This document shows positions 11,644 to 22,520 of a DNA stretch of 64,000 bases, in pieces. The DNA comes from Charina bottae. Its lineage: Eukaryota > Chordata > Lepidosauria > Squamata > Charinaidae. The notes under the pieces were generated by a model, which worked only from the letters and a program-made list of their open reading frames with translations, searched no databases and was not told the origin of the DNA. Location: positions 177,752,725 through 177,816,724 of the forward strand of contig JALMGJ010000003.1 in assembly GCA_023362775.1 (NCBI GenBank), given 5' to 3'. The position numbers and the translations under genes are program-made. Positions within the stretch are counted from its first letter, which is position 1. Each line of letters begins with the position of its first letter.

Positions 11644-11977
11644 CATGGTGGCTCAGCGGGTAAGACGCCAGGCTTGTTGATCGGAAGATTGCAAGTTCGG
11701 AGGTTCGAATCCCTAGCGCTGCGTGCAGAGTGAGCTCCTGCACTAGCTCCAGCTCTTGCCAACCTAGCAATTTGAAAGCATGCAAATGCAAGTAGATTAA
11801 TAGGTACCACTTCTGTGGGTAGGTAACAGCGTTCCGCGCGTGTCATGCGGCCACATGACCGTGGAAGCGTCTTCGGACAACGCTGGCTCTTTGGCTAACA
11901 AACGGAGATGAGCACCGGCCCCTAGAGTCGGACACGACTGCACAAATGTGCAGGGGGTACCTTTACCTTTACCTTTT
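11644..11977 (+). mobile_element. Sauria-type tRNA-derived SINE, copy 1
   Basis: The tRNA-like head shows A-box ggtggctcagcgg and B-box ggttcgaatcc. The body (gcaaatgcaagtagat, ggtaccacttc) leads to a BovB-like tail agagtcggacacgactg and a terminal ctttacctttacctt repeat. The short duplication taaatatgact flanks it (11634-11643 region and 11978-11988). It sits in the CR1 3' end. The head supplies a pol III promoter and the BovB-like tail would recruit BovB machinery. Confidence 0.88.
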
Positions 11978-11996
11978 TAAATATGACTGAGGGGGG

Positions 11997-12320
11997 CATG
12001 GTGTCTCAGCGGTTAAGATGCCAGGCTTGTCGATTGAAAGATCGCAAGTTTGGAGGTTCGAGACCCGAGCGCCACGTGATGGAGTGAGCCCCCCCACTTG
12101 CCCCAGCTCTTGCCAACCTAGCAATTTGAAAGCATGCAAATGCAAGTAGATAAATAGGTACCACTTCGGTGGGAAGGTAACAGCATTCTGCATGCCAGCC
12201 ACATTCCTGCTACAACATGACCGTGGAAGCGTCTTCGGACAACGCTGGCTCTTTGGCTAACAAACAGAGATGAGCACCGGCACCTAGAGTCGGACACTGT
12301 GTGGGGGAAGCTTTACCTTT
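11997..12320 (+). mobile_element. Sauria-type tRNA-derived SINE, copy 2, in the same target
   Basis: Same family as the preceding copy but more diverged. It is flanked by aaatatgactgaggggg at about 11979-11995 and again at 12321-12337. The flank shares aaatatgact with the duplication of copy 1, so both SINEs entered the same CR1 site. The tail is shortened (the segment after the cggacac block is truncated). Confidence 0.85.
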
Positions 12321-12620
12321 AAATATGACTGAGGGGGAGGGTAAGATAGTACTCTTCAAATACCTGAAAGGGTATCACATAAAAGAAAGTCAAGACCTGT
12401 TTTCTCTCATTGCAGAATGTGAGGCACAGAAGAATAGATTTAAATTACAGGAAGTTGATTCCAGCTGAGAGTTAAGAAAAACTTCTTAACAATAAGAGCA
12501 GAGATGCATTCAAAAAAGACTAGAAAGTCATCTGTCTTGGATGGTGTAATCTGGATTCCTCAACGAGCAGGGGACTCAACCTGGTGGCCTAAACATTCTA
12601 TATAGAACTTAAATAATATA

Positions 12621-14199
12621 CACTGCTCAAAAAAATAAAGGGAACACTGAAACAACACAATGTAAGTCCAAGTCAATCACACTTCTGTGAAATCAAACTG
12701 TCCACTTAGGTAGCAACACTGATTGACAATCAATTTCACATGCTGTTGTGCACATGGAATAGACAACAGGCGGAAAGCATAGGCAGTTAGCAAGACATCC
12801 CCAATAAAGGAGTGGATCTGCAGGTGGTGACCACAGACCACTTCTCAGTTCCTATGCTTTCTGGCTGATGGTTTGGTCACTTTTGAATGCTGGCGGTGCT
12901 TCCACTCTAGTGGTAGCATGAGACGGAGTCTACAACCCACACAAGTGGCTCAGGTAGTGCAGCTCATCCAGGATGGCACATCAATGCGAGCTGTGGCAAG
13001 AAGGTTTGCTGTGTCTGTCAGCGTAGTATCCAGAGCATGGAGGCGCTACCAGGAGACAGGTCAGTACATCAGGAGACGTGGAGGAGGCCGTAGAAGGGCA
13101 ACAACCCAGCAGCAGGACCGCTACCTCCGCCTTTGTGCAAGGAGGGACAGGAGGAGCACTGCCAGAGCCCTGCAAAATGACCTCCAGTGGGCCACAAATG
13201 TGCGTGTGGCTGCTCAAACGGTCAGAAACAGACTCCATGAGGGTGGTATGAGGGCCCGACGTCCACAGGTGGGGGTTGTGCTTACAGCCCAACACTGTGC
13301 AGGACGTTTGGCATTTGCCAGAGAACACAAGATTGGCAACTTCGCCACTGGTGCCCTGTGCTCTTCACAGATGAAAGCAGGTTCACACTGAGCACATGTG
13401 ACAGACGTGACAGGGTCTGGAGACGCCGTGGAGAACGTTCTGCTGCCTGGAACATCCTCCAGCATGACCGGTTTGGCAGTGGGTCAGTAATGGTGTGGGG
13501 TGGCATTTCTTTAGGGGGCCGCACAGCCCTCCATGTGCTCGCCAGAGGTAGCCTGACTGCCATTAGGTACCGAGATGAGATCCTCAGACCCCTTGTGAGA
13601 CCATATGCTGGTGCGGTTGGCCCTGGGTTCCTCCTAATGCAAGACAATGCTAGACCTCATGTGGCTGGAGTGTGCCAGCAGTTCCTGCAAGAAGAAGGCA
13701 TTGATGCTATGGACTGGCCCGCGCGTTCCCCAGACCTGAATCCAATTGAGCACATCTGGGACATCATGTCTCGCTCCATCCACCAATGCCACGTTGCACC
13801 ACAGACTGTCCAGGAGTTGGGGGATGCTTTAGTCCAGGTGTGGGAGGAGATCCCTCAGGAGACCATCCGCCACCTCATCAGGAGCATGCCCAGGCGTTGT
13901 AGGGAGGTCATACAGGCACGTGGAGGCCACACACACTACTGAGCCTCATTTTGACTTGTTTTAAGGACATTACATCAACGTTGGATCAGCCTGTAGTGTT
14001 CTTTTCCACTTTAATTTTTGAGTGTAACTCCACATCCAGACCTCCAGGGGTTGCTTACATTTGATTTCCATTGCTTTTTGTGTGATTTTGTTGTCAGCAC
14101 ATTCAACTATGTAATGAACAAAGTAATTAATACGAATATTTCATTCATTCAGATCTAGGATGTCTTATTTCAGTGTTCCCTTTATTTTTTTGAGCAGCT
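12621..14199 (+). mobile_element. Tc1/mariner transposon, near complete
   Basis: The 1579-bp element has TIRs of about 28 bp (left from cactgctcaaaaaaataaag, right the inverted equivalent ending tgagcag) and TA on each side (12619-12620, 14200-14201). It encodes a DD34E transposase with one frameshift. The interior is much better preserved than the surrounding CR1. It sits just past the CR1 3' end. Confidence 0.93.
12918..13942 (+). pseudogene. Tc1-type DD34E transposase, single frameshift
   Basis: Start chosen at the ATG reading [20 protein letters not shown], which begins the paired HTH region (an upstream in-frame ATG at 12873 is less typical). Bipartite DNA-binding domain: HTH1, then a basic GRRR linker, then HTH2 with [16 protein letters not shown]. 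The frame shifts near 13328, consistent with loss of one base. It continues at 13358 with catalytic residues in TDES, QDNARPH and DLNPIEHIWD. The last two are separated by 34 residues, giving DD34E. The C-terminus at GGHTHY looks complete. It cuts and pastes the element at TA. Confidence 0.93.
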
Positions 14200-14302
14200 T
14201 ATATTCCAGTAAATACATCAAGTTGGAAAAAACAACTAATAAAAATCATATATGGTCAATTAAGATTGGATAAGTATTATCCCACTAATATCTTTATATT
14301 AT

Positions 14303-14531
14303 ATAGCCTTGCCTGGAACGAAGGAACTGATAGTTCCTCCTGGGGGTGGTTAGCTTAGTAATATCCTCCTTTTAAGAACATACCATCTTTTGGATTTGGA
14401 TTTTTTATTTTTATAGTAGCTTTTAAATGTATAGTCTTTTTAACTTTTTATATATTTTGATTGTAAACTGCCCAGAGTCTACCGTGGTAGAGATGGGCGG
14501 GGATAAATTCAAATAATAAATAAATAAATAA
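14303..14531 (+). mobile_element. L2-like LINE 3' end
   Basis: Contains tagttcctcctgggggtggt and then a cgcccagagt-type 3' UTR ending in (AAAT)n at 14514-14531. The same block ends the longer copy at 21796-22283. Only the last coding residues and the 3' UTR are kept. Confidence 0.75.
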
Positions 14532-16020
14532 AAATATCAAGTTTTATAGCAATTAACATATTAAGCACAACAGATGTCTTTGATGTCTAATCCTGGTTAC
14601 AAAAATAAGTTAGCTAAACGGCATTATGAAAGACATTTAATCAGAATTATAATTATATTTGTTTTTAACAATATTAGGTTATTCTGAATTGTTAACAGAA
14701 CAGATTTGATTTTGTTCTCCCTGGGTTTGATGTCAAATGTTAAGATCAAGCTAAAATGTTTCTAAAAATGAAACCAAACAACTCTTAACTATTTTTTAAA
14801 AATCAGTTTTTAGGGCAGAGCTAAGATGAAAAGAAACCTTATTTTTTTTAACCTGGTGAGCGATAGACTACAATTAAATTAAAAGGCTAAATATTCTACA
14901 CAGCCGGCTGCTGGACCTCACAAGGGATTTCCCAGCAAGAAAAAAATGCCATACAAAATAAATAAATTAATTAAATTAAAAAAATAGTAAACTGCTATTT
15001 CATGGAGAAAATCTATCTACATGGTCGCTAAGAGTCGACACCGACTTGATGGCACATAATCAATCAAAAACTGCTACTAATACAGAGGGAGACCTTGAAA
15101 CAACTATACTTTAAAAGTGTTAGTAGCTACATTTTAAAAACTTTTAAATTCAAAAGTATGCATAGGACACCTGATCCAGATTAAGAACTGTATATGGGGT
15201 TACAGTTGCTTTCATTCTTGTCTCTACCACGATCCTGATCCAGACTGAGTTTTCCACCTCTGCAGTTTACATTACCATCATACATTTTTTTAAAATTGAG
15301 CAATCACTTTTGGTAATATAAATTATGAAGTGTTATCTAAATTAGGCAACAACTGATTCTGACAACCAGTACCAGCTTCTCTTCTTCCCTTGTTTGTAAT
15401 GGATCCTTAGTAGTTTGCCTCAACACATGCATGTCTGTGCACAAACACACATCCTCCTTAAAGTCAGTCTGGTCCCATCATCTCACTTTCCATGCCTGCA
15501 AAGACAGAAAACCAGCTACCCTGTTTATTCCATTCCCCTTTCTATCCCACACTTAAAGGAAGTCTGAAAGTTATTTTCCAACCTAATATAATCGTGATCA
15601 CTCCAAGCTGCACAGTACCCTGGCCTCCCATCATGAGGGGTCTTCCTGGAGGAAGTAGAAGAGGTGCTTCAGCTGCCTGGAGAGGGCGCATGGGCTCAGT
15701 GCAAGGATTCAGTGTGACTCTTTGCCCAAGGAAGTCCTAGAAGAGCAGCCAGTTTGCATGACCTGGATCTAAGAGACTAAATAACATCCCTGTTTCAATT
15801 ATTGTTAGCCCTTTGAGGTAGACCAGGTCAAGAAACAGCCATGGCAGGGATTCAGGAATGCTCTTTTTTGTAGTAGGTAGAATAACAGAATCTTGAATGT
15901 CTTTCCAAGCTCTGTCCCATCTTCTACTAAACAAAATCAAAGTGGGGTTATTTTGAGTTTGTTTCTCGTGCTTCCCTCTATCACAGGACTGTGTATCTTT
16001 TCTGCAGGACCCTCCTTAAC
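14532..16020. other. No gene; one short BovB-like tail
   Basis: Largely unassigned. At 15020-15065 the string tggtcgctaagagtcgacac and then cgacttgatggcac resembles the 3' end of a BovB-dependent retroelement. The remainder has scattered short open frames without family resemblance. Confidence 0.45.
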
Positions 16021-16070
16021 AGTTCACTCCTTTGGAGTCCTTGGTGCTCTCTGAGCCTTGTTGTTTTCTT

Positions 16071-16107
16071 GCAGACATTTCATTGCCAGGCTAGGCAACA
16101 TCTTCAG
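16071..16107 (-). ncRNA. Hammerhead-ribozyme-like motif in PLE 3' end
   Basis: On the minus strand the order is CTGAAGA (16101-16107), a hairpin with TTGCC/GGCAA stem, then GAAA (16078-16081). This is the hammerhead core order CUGANGA, stem II, GAAA. PLEs are known to carry minimal type I hammerheads. Cleavage competence is not established here; stems I and III are weak. Confidence 0.5.
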
Positions 16108-16532
16108 TGCAAAAAGGGAGTGGGACTTGCTCTCTGTTTATATGCCATGGCTTGTCCTGCTTGTGTTGGTGGGGGTGTTGTTCTCTCCTTGGTAGTTCTT
16201 TGATTGGGCTGTTGTTTGCTGCTTGGTTGATTGACTGAGTTAATAGTTCCTTGATTAGGGTATATTGTGTTGTTTGATTGCTCCTCTGCTGCTAATCTTG
16301 CTGTTAATCTTTGCATATCTGGGCGTTGATTGCTGGCAAGGAGGTGTTCTGGTCTTCTGGCTTTTCTATTGTCTCTTATGAATGGTATGTAAATGTTGTT
16401 TACCTCTATGTGTCTGTTGATGGCTGCTTTGTCTGAGTGCCAAGCTTCCAGGAATTCTCTAACATTTTTGGATTTGGCTTGGTTTAGGATGCTCAGAGTT
16501 TCCCAGTTGAAAGTATGGTTGAGTCTGTCCAT
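16104..16532 (-). pseudogene. PLE ORF C-terminal end (after GIY-YIG)
   Basis: The minus-strand peptide contains FNWETLSILNQAKSKNVREF and LEAWHSDKAAINRHIEVNNI, matching the region downstream of the GIY-YIG core where PLEs read FLES/AWH...INR. It is followed by a low-complexity Gln/Asn/Thr/Pro-rich tail ending at the stop near 16104. An upstream segment AEHIHEHQLAVR-like (16535-16600) is also PLE-typical. 5' truncation removes RT. Confidence 0.72.
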
Positions 16533-16625
16533 GTGTTGTGAGGTTAAGGAGTTTTCATCGTGTCTTCTGACTGCTAGTTGGTGTTCGTGGATGTGTTCTG
16601 CTAGTCTTCTGCTAGTTCACTCCTT

Positions 16626-17113
16626 CCTTCTCTCTTAATGAGACTCTAATACTTTCCCCAGATCAGCTCTACATTCCTTTACAATTACAAGCAGGTATAT
16701 TCCCATTCTGGATTGGTTTCATAAGTATCAGGTTAAGAGGTTAAAGTCCTTTACTCTTCATTTAAGGTACCACTCCATCTTGAGTCCCTTGCAAGTATGA
16801 GGAAAAAAGGGAAAATTAGTGTAATATATAACTTGACCTTTAATTTCATGGAGTATTTCATCATCTTTTACAACTGCTATCAACAGAATCACATGAAAGC
16901 TCTGTCACCTGGGAAGCCATTAGTAAGTTTCTCTGTCAATATTTCCTATGCTACTCCAAGCCAATGAGCAGGTGGGGTTGAATTTCAAGGATCTGCCACA
17001 ATTCTGCTTATCTCTGAGATACTTGATGCAGCCCTTCATAGTGTCTAAAGCCTGTGGCTAAAAAAGAAGCCACCCCAGGCAAGAGTTTGTAGTTCATCTC
17101 CTGATAAATGAAC
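16626..17113. other. No feature recognised
   Basis: Unassigned sequence between a PLE fragment and a hAT MITE. I see no coding or repeat signature. Confidence 0.4.
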
Positions 17114-17121
17114 ATGTAGAA

Positions 17122-17417
17122 CAGTGCTTTCCAAACTGCCGCCGTTGGCGACACACCAACGGCGGCAGCGGTGGTGGTGTAGGGTTGCGCACGGCGGCAG
17201 CACGGGGGCGCGCACGGGGGCGGCGCGGGGGGGCACGCGGCAGCGGCAGTGGCCTCGCTAAAACGCGGAAGCGCTGATGGCGCACCACTGCCGTCGTCGC
17301 TGCCGCCGCCACCATGCACACCACCCCTGCTGCGACCCTGCGCCACCGCTTCGCGACACACTAAATTGTGTGTTGCGACACACTAAAGTGTCACAACACA
17401 CAGTTTGGAAAGCTATG
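17122..17417. mobile_element. CpG-rich hAT MITE, copy 1
   Basis: An exact 8-bp duplication atgtagaa (17114-17121 and 17418-17425) flanks it. TIRs are cagtgctttccaaactg at left and cagtttggaaagctatg at right. The interior is very CpG-dense (ggcggcag, gcgcacgg) with a shared aaaacgcggaagcgctgatg block and cgacacactaaagtgtc near the right end. No transposase. Same family as 18709-18963 and 49436-49742. Confidence 0.9.
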
Positions 17418-17425
17418 ATGTAGAA

Positions 17426-18111
17426 CATAAAGTCATTTTTGTTCTGTTCAAATATCTTGCTTGTAAAATGCTGGAGGGCGCTTTAATCCAGAATCCTTGA
17501 TGGGATAATCATGATCCCTTGCAACAGCGTTCCCCAACCAGATGCCAACCAGAAACATGGTGAGATTGCTGCCATGATAGAATGTCAAATCCACTCAATT
17601 GGAGAACACCAAGTGAAGGAAAGCTGTCTTATAATGAAAGTCATATGGGGTTTTTCATCACACCTTTGGTCTCAAAATAAGATGAAAGCTGGAGGCAGAC
17701 CACTAGATAAGTTGCATTAACATGTGTTGTAAGAAATAATTAATTAAATGGGATTCTCTAGAAGGCCAATGTGAGGAACTAAAGATGAAGTGGCATTAGG
17801 GAGCAGGGCATAAATAAATGACATCTCCCCCTCCTTTAAGCCTCAGGCCAGAGTCCTTCTCCATGCTTCCAGCAGGCAAGGAGATCCTCCTCTGTGCTTC
17901 TCTGATGCCTGGAGAAATGGCATAGTTCTATGCAAATAAATTTAGATTAAGCAACCCTGGTTGTTTCTGAGCCTGATAAAGTTGGGCAGGTGCTGTTACC
18001 TGCTGGGGTTGCCCTTGGAACCTCTTCTGTAAGGCTTGGCTGGGTGCCTTGAGGCCCTCCTGAACCCTTCTAGGCATGTAGATGCATGCCCAAAAGACCC
18101 TTCTGCTGGGG
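17426..18111. other. No gene recognised
   Basis: Unassigned DNA leading to the solo LTR. Nothing here resembles a known coding domain. Confidence 0.4.
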
Positions 18112-18116
18112 AATAG

Positions 18117-18577
18117 TGTTGGGGTTTGTATATACCCAGGAATTTACAGATAGATAAATTATACTGGAGAGGCTTGATATCTAGGTGAGAGGGGAATTAT
18201 TCTGCAAGTCACCCAATTAGCAGCCATTGTTGTAGGGATGATGTGGCAGTAATGACTCATACTACAGGTGCTATAGTTTAGTTGGGTGTGGCAGATGATG
18301 AGAGTGACCTATAATCTGATTGGTCAGTTTATGTATATAAGCAGAGAAGATCTGGTGTTCTTTCTTCTCATTGCTGTTAAACTTCTCATCGCTGTATTCC
18401 ATCTTGTTGCTGTTATCATTTGTTACTGCTGTTAGATGTATTTTGGACTACGTATGTATATAAAGTAAATAGGCTATTTTATCTAATCTCTGCTTGAGTG
18501 TCTATTTACTGCATAGAACGTGGATCACTGGTGTCTTGGAAAAAGGAGCAGGCCGCCCCACGGTGCGCACTCTGACA
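18117..18577 (+). mobile_element. Solo LTR (retroviral or gypsy type)
   Basis: The 461-bp block begins TGTTGGGG, ends TCTGACA, and is flanked by an exact 5-bp duplication aatag (18112-18116 and 18578-18582). Internally it has an inverted CCAAT box and TATA box in U3-like position and A-rich signals downstream. No internal coding region remains, so LTR-LTR recombination is the likely history. The family (ERV or gypsy) cannot be told from the LTR alone. Orientation is set by the TATA box. Confidence 0.75.
18317..18340 (+). promoter_or_regulatory. Candidate LTR core promoter (CCAAT and TATA boxes)
   Basis: gattggtca (inverted CCAAT) is followed 12 bases later by tatataag. The spacing is short but the arrangement resembles an LTR U3 promoter. 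Prediction only. Confidence 0.45.
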
Positions 18578-18708
18578 AATAGCCAGTAAACTGAAGCTTT
18601 CCAGGCTAGATGGAAAGGACTATGATGGAGGACTATGTGACACAGATGGAAGACTATGAAACTTGTGCAGTTGTGGCCTTTAAAGTTTCAGAATACAATC
18701 TACTATTG

Positions 18709-18963
18709 CAGTGCTTTCCAATCTGCCGCCGTTGGCGACACACCAACTGCGGTGGCGGCGCGGGGACGGGGGCATGCACGGGGGGGCGCGTGGCGGCGTG
18801 CGCAGCAGCGGTGGACTCCGCTAAAACATGGAAGCGCTGATGGCGCACCGCTGCCGCCACCGCCATACATGCCCCCGCTGCCGCTTCCGGGTTGTGTGGC
18901 GACACACCAAACTGTGTGTTGCAACACACTAAAGTGTCGCGACACACAGTTTGGAAAGCTGTG
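18709..18963. mobile_element. CpG-rich hAT MITE, copy 2
   Basis: An exact 8-bp duplication tactattg (18701-18708 and 18964-18971). TIRs cagtgctttcc / ggaaagctgtg and the same internal aagcgctgatggcgcacc block as copy 1. The 255-bp length differs mainly in the GC-rich centre. Confidence 0.9.
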
Positions 18964-18971
18964 TACTATTG

Positions 18972-19434
18972 GTTCATCAAGACGTAAGTAGCTACTGTTC
19001 CCTTAACATTGAGCAGAAAAGGAGCTTTTCTATTAGAATAACTTTTATGTACTATAAGCTATATATTCTTGAATTCCATTTAGGAATTTATCTTTATTTC
19101 CTTTTAGTGCAATATAGACAAGTTTCACTGAATAGTCAGATGGAAATAATCAGTTTAATCTACTCTAAAAACAATCTATATTACCATTTTAGGTTTTCTC
19201 CCCCCCCCAAAAAAAAAAACCACTTGAAAATTGCTGGAAACCTCAAAAGACCTGTTAATTTTGTTGTACATCCATACAAAACGGATAGTTTAATATCCAC
19301 AATATTGTTTTTGCAGTATAATGATGTACCTGCTTTTGTTGAAAGAGATGGTAATATTTGTCAGAATTAGTAGGGCCAAGAAAAGTTGTCAGCTGTTTTA
19401 TAATGTTTCTACAGTTTACTTGACTGAGGCTTAT
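18972..19434. other. No feature recognised
   Basis: AT-rich sequence with a C8A10-like homopolymer near 19201-19219. The open frame across it has no recognisable domain. Confidence 0.4.
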
Positions 19435-19445
19435 GAACTATTGGT

Positions 19446-19730
19446 TGTTGTTTATTCATTCAGTCGCTTCCGACTCTTCGTGACTTCATGGACCAGCCCA
19501 CGCCAGAGCTTCCTGGCAGCCATTGCCACCCCCAGCTCCCCCACAGTTGAGTCCGTCACCTCCAGAATATCATCCATCCATCTTGCCCTTGGTCGGCCCC
19601 TCTTCCTTTTGCCGTCCACTTTCCCTAGCATCAGCTTCTTCTCCAGGGTATCCTGTCTTCTCATGATGTGGCCAAAGTACTTCAGTTTTGCCTTGAATAT
19701 CATTCCCTCAAGTGAGCAGTCTGGCTCACA
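19446..19730 (-). mobile_element. RTE-BovB LINE 3' fragment
   Basis: An exact 11-bp duplication gaactattggt (19435-19445 and 19731-19741) bounds a 285-bp minus-strand piece. Its coding part reads KLKYFGHIMRRQDTLEKKLM, then GKRKRGRPRARWMDDI and WRGLVHEVTKSRKRL, the BovB ORF2 C-terminus. The 3' end has the gactcttcgtgac / cagtcgcttccgactc motif seen in SINE tails. It is a severely 5'-truncated but young-looking insertion. Confidence 0.9.
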
Positions 19731-20104
19731 GAACTATTGGTAGTCCATGTTTATAGTTTTATAATCTGTACTGTTAGTGACAGTTGGATCTAGGTTGGTC
19801 CCCCAAAATTCAAAAGCTACTTCAAAGCATTATATAAGGTTACAGCAGTTTGAAAAAATAATATCTAGGAAGATCTGCTATCCTAAATAGTATATAGAAA
19901 TTCTGTGACATTGCCCTTTCTCTTCCAACCTGTAATGAGTACCTATTCTGTAAAAACAGAAAAGAGGGATCTTTGAGGAGACATTGACTCATATGATTTG
20001 GTCTTGTGAGCTATTGACATACTTTGGGAACAATATTTTAATACATATAAGTAAGTTTATCAGCATATTTCTTAATGTAAAATACTGTATGTTAATATTA
20101 CGTT

Positions 20105-20572
20105 AAATTATACTTAAAAATGTGGGATTTGGCTGTTTTTGAGGTACTTTGGCTATATCAGGTGTGGGGAATTGCTAAGAATTATTTTGAGAAATTGGAA
20201 CAGTTCTAATATTCCGGATATTAAGGATATTAAGGATTGGATTCAGGACAGGAGTATTGAAAAGGCAATCTTTCTACTAATTATAAAATGCAACAGATTT
20301 CATGGTGATAAAAAGTTTTATTCTCTTTTAAAGTTGAAATCTTTATATATTGTTTAATATTTTGATATATTGGTTTTATGCTTAGATTGTTCATGTTTTT
20401 TCTGTTTTCTCTCTTGTTTGTTATTGTTTATCATCAATTATGTTCTTTTCTAGTTTTGTTCCCAGTTTGTTTTTGTATTCTTTTTTGTAGATACATGGGG
20501 TTTTTTGTGTTTTCCGTATTTTTTTTCAAACCTTCAATAAAATAAGGTTAGAAAAAAAAAATAAAAAAAATA
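20105..20572 (+). mobile_element. Possible LINE-derived 3' end with A-rich tail
   Basis: AT-rich sequence ends with caataaaataaggttag and an A-rich tail (20550-20572), consistent with a reverse-transcribed RNA end. A weak ORF (20139-20357) precedes it. I found no target duplication and cannot name the family. Confidence 0.35.
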
Positions 20573-21795
20573 TCTTGGGTTTCATTGGAAAATAAGATAA
20601 GTATGTTCTTCATAACCTTGCTGCTTATTAATTTTTTTAACATAATTCACATTTTGGCATCAGCTATTAGAGGCCAACAATTCTAGTATAAACTGAGAAT
20701 ACTAGGGTAGTTCCCTGAGACAGATGGCAGGTGACAATTAAAGGGACACAGATGGCATTGGAGACAAGTTTAAATAAGGCAGACTCGGTACACAAGACTC
20801 AGAAAGCATCTAGCCTTCATTCCCCAGCTGGGATCTGAGAGGTATGAAAAGATATAAGCAAAGTCATGAAACGCATGTCTTTTACAATAGACCACTTGGT
20901 ATCCTGCAGTGAGAAAAAGGCTGCTGGACCTAAAGCTCTTTATTGATTGGAAGCTGCACATTCACCCACTGAGTCATATTTTTTACAAGCATGGGGTAAT
21001 ACAATGTCTACTGCTGCTTAGCCACAGTGATAATTCTTGAATTGCTCCTCTTTCTACATGCACCATGAAAATATACACAATTACTTGGCAAGGGGGAAGG
21101 CTTGCATGAGTAATTAGATGTAGCTAACCATGTGTAATATTAATATAGTTCCTAATTCTATATGTATATTAACATTAGGCCTGTAAAAAACATAAATACA
21201 CCGGTCCATCTAACCAGACACTGCTATAAAACAAAAGGAGAAGCAGTGAAGTTCACCAAACTGCATGAATGTTTCATAAAAAAGGGGCATTTATTTGAGA
21301 AACTTGCATATAGAGAAGGATATGTTGGCAAAAGCTGCAGATGTATATTATACATCCCACCTTTCTACTCAGTTTTGAGCATTCAAGGATGTTAATGTTC
21401 AACATGTAAAATATATACATTGAATACAATAAATACATTAAAACCCATGTAAACCTTAATTAACAATTAAAAGCGTGGCAACAGAGATAGGTCTTGGCTG
21501 CTCCCCTAAAGCAAGAGGGAGTTAGCTTAAACACATGAGGATTTTCCCCTCAATTTAATGAGGCCTGGGTATTTGTACCCAGTTATCAATAAAAAAAATC
21601 TCAGTATAAAGTGCTATGATATCTGTTGACCTTTTTTAATTAGTTGTCAAGATAGTCTTGCCGAAAATAAAGTTATCTCAATAATGTATTTCAAATCTTG
21701 TTAATTATCTTTCAAGTAGTTTAGCATAGTTCACATTGATGAGATAGCTTCCTTCCTTCATATGTTACGGTGCTTCTTTAGAACATTTACCTAGT
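20573..21795. other. No gene recognised
   Basis: Unassigned. A region near 21350-21450 (cccacctttctactcagttt) may be a decayed LINE 3' UTR but is too weak to assign. Confidence 0.35.
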
Positions 21796-22283
21796 GCAAA
21801 ATGGATAATGTCCACTTGGATCAAACAAAAGAATACCTGAGGGACCGTCTTATCCCCATATCATCGACCCGCCCCACCCGATCATTCAGAGAGGGCCTGC
21901 TACGAACCCCATCAATAAGAGAGTGTCATCTGATGGGGGCTAGGAGGCGGGCCTTCTCTGTAGCAGCACCCACACTATGGAACACCTTGCCCCCAGAGTT
22001 GAGGCAGATCCCCTCCCTCCCGACCTTTAGGAAAGATCTGAAGACCTGGTTCTGCCGCCTGGCATGGGAAAGAGGAAATAATAGTTCCTCATGGGGGTGG
22101 TTAATTTAATAATGTCCTTCTTTTTATTTAACTATCTGGCCATTTGGATTTTATAATTTATTTATTGTATTATTTGATTGTATTTTTATATTCTTTATTC
22201 TATTTTAATCAGTTTTATTGTAAACCGCCCAGAGTTCCCCGTTGGGGGAGATGGGCAGTCATATAAGTTAAATAAATAAAAAA
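21796..22283 (+). mobile_element. L2-like LINE: ORF2 C-terminus and 3' UTR
   Basis: The coding end (21801-22109) reads YLRDRLIPISSTRPTRSFRE, then RRRAFSVAAPTLWNTLPPEL and FRKDLKTWFCRLAW. This is the conserved L2-clade tail (GxRAFSxAAPxLWNxLP...FKxxLKTWLF). It is open for 102 codons. The 3' UTR ends in cgcccagagt...aaataaataaa. It is the best preserved of eight L2-like pieces in the window and helps identify the others. Confidence 0.85.
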
Positions 22284-22520
22284 GCCAACGTTGTGCTTTC
22301 CGCAATGTCTGCAAAGTTGCCTAGGGAACAATCACAAGTAGATTATCAAGAAAATAGCTTTGTCCAACAGTTCTGCAGAAACTGGTACTCCAATGTGTAC
22401 TTTTCTGAACCTGGAAGCTTTATCCTGCAAGTATCTGACTGATCTCTTTTTACAGTTGTCTATGTTGGAACCATCATCCAACTTTGTGATGGTAAATTTA
22501 ATAGATAATCTATGTGGAAA

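Larger units (their letters stand above)
6710..12612 (+). mobile_element. Degraded CR1 LINE, split by later insertions
   Basis: CR1 ORF2 and 3' UTR homology appears in order in three plus-strand pieces: about 6710-8799, 11103-11643 and 12321-12612. Between them lie an L1-related insertion (8800-11087) and two SINEs (11644-12320). The last piece has the typical CR1 3' region: an L/KYLKG-like segment, then AGATTTAAATTACAGGAAG, AAGAAAAACTTC and a final GACTCAACCTGGTGGCC-like block. Stops and frameshifts are abundant, so this is an old copy serving as a landing pad for younger elements. Confidence 0.85.
16033..16613 (-). mobile_element. Penelope-like element, 5'-truncated (family B)
   Basis: A perfect 12-bp duplication agttcactcctt occurs at 16021-16032 and 16614-16625. 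Between them, on the minus strand, lies the C-terminal coding end of a PLE, its 3' UTR and a hammerhead-like motif. A second piece of this family is at 60213-60474 on the opposite strand. PLEs carry RT plus a GIY-YIG endonuclease; only the end of the ORF survives here. Confidence 0.8.

Noticed and set aside
11644..11710. tRNA gene suggested by A and B boxes (also at the other SINE heads)
   Set aside because: The boxes belong to SINE heads joined to BovB-like or MIR-like tails, and no proper cloverleaf with an acceptor stem is apparent.
16104..16532. Host gene with Gln/Asn-rich C-terminus
   Set aside because: Perfect 12-bp duplication, PLE-type motifs and a second genomic copy at 60213 show it is a retroelement end.
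20139..20357. Possible L1 ORF2 terminus
   Set aside because: An A-rich tail follows, but the peptide shows no firm L1 motif and no target duplication was found. Kept only as a low-confidence LINE-like end.
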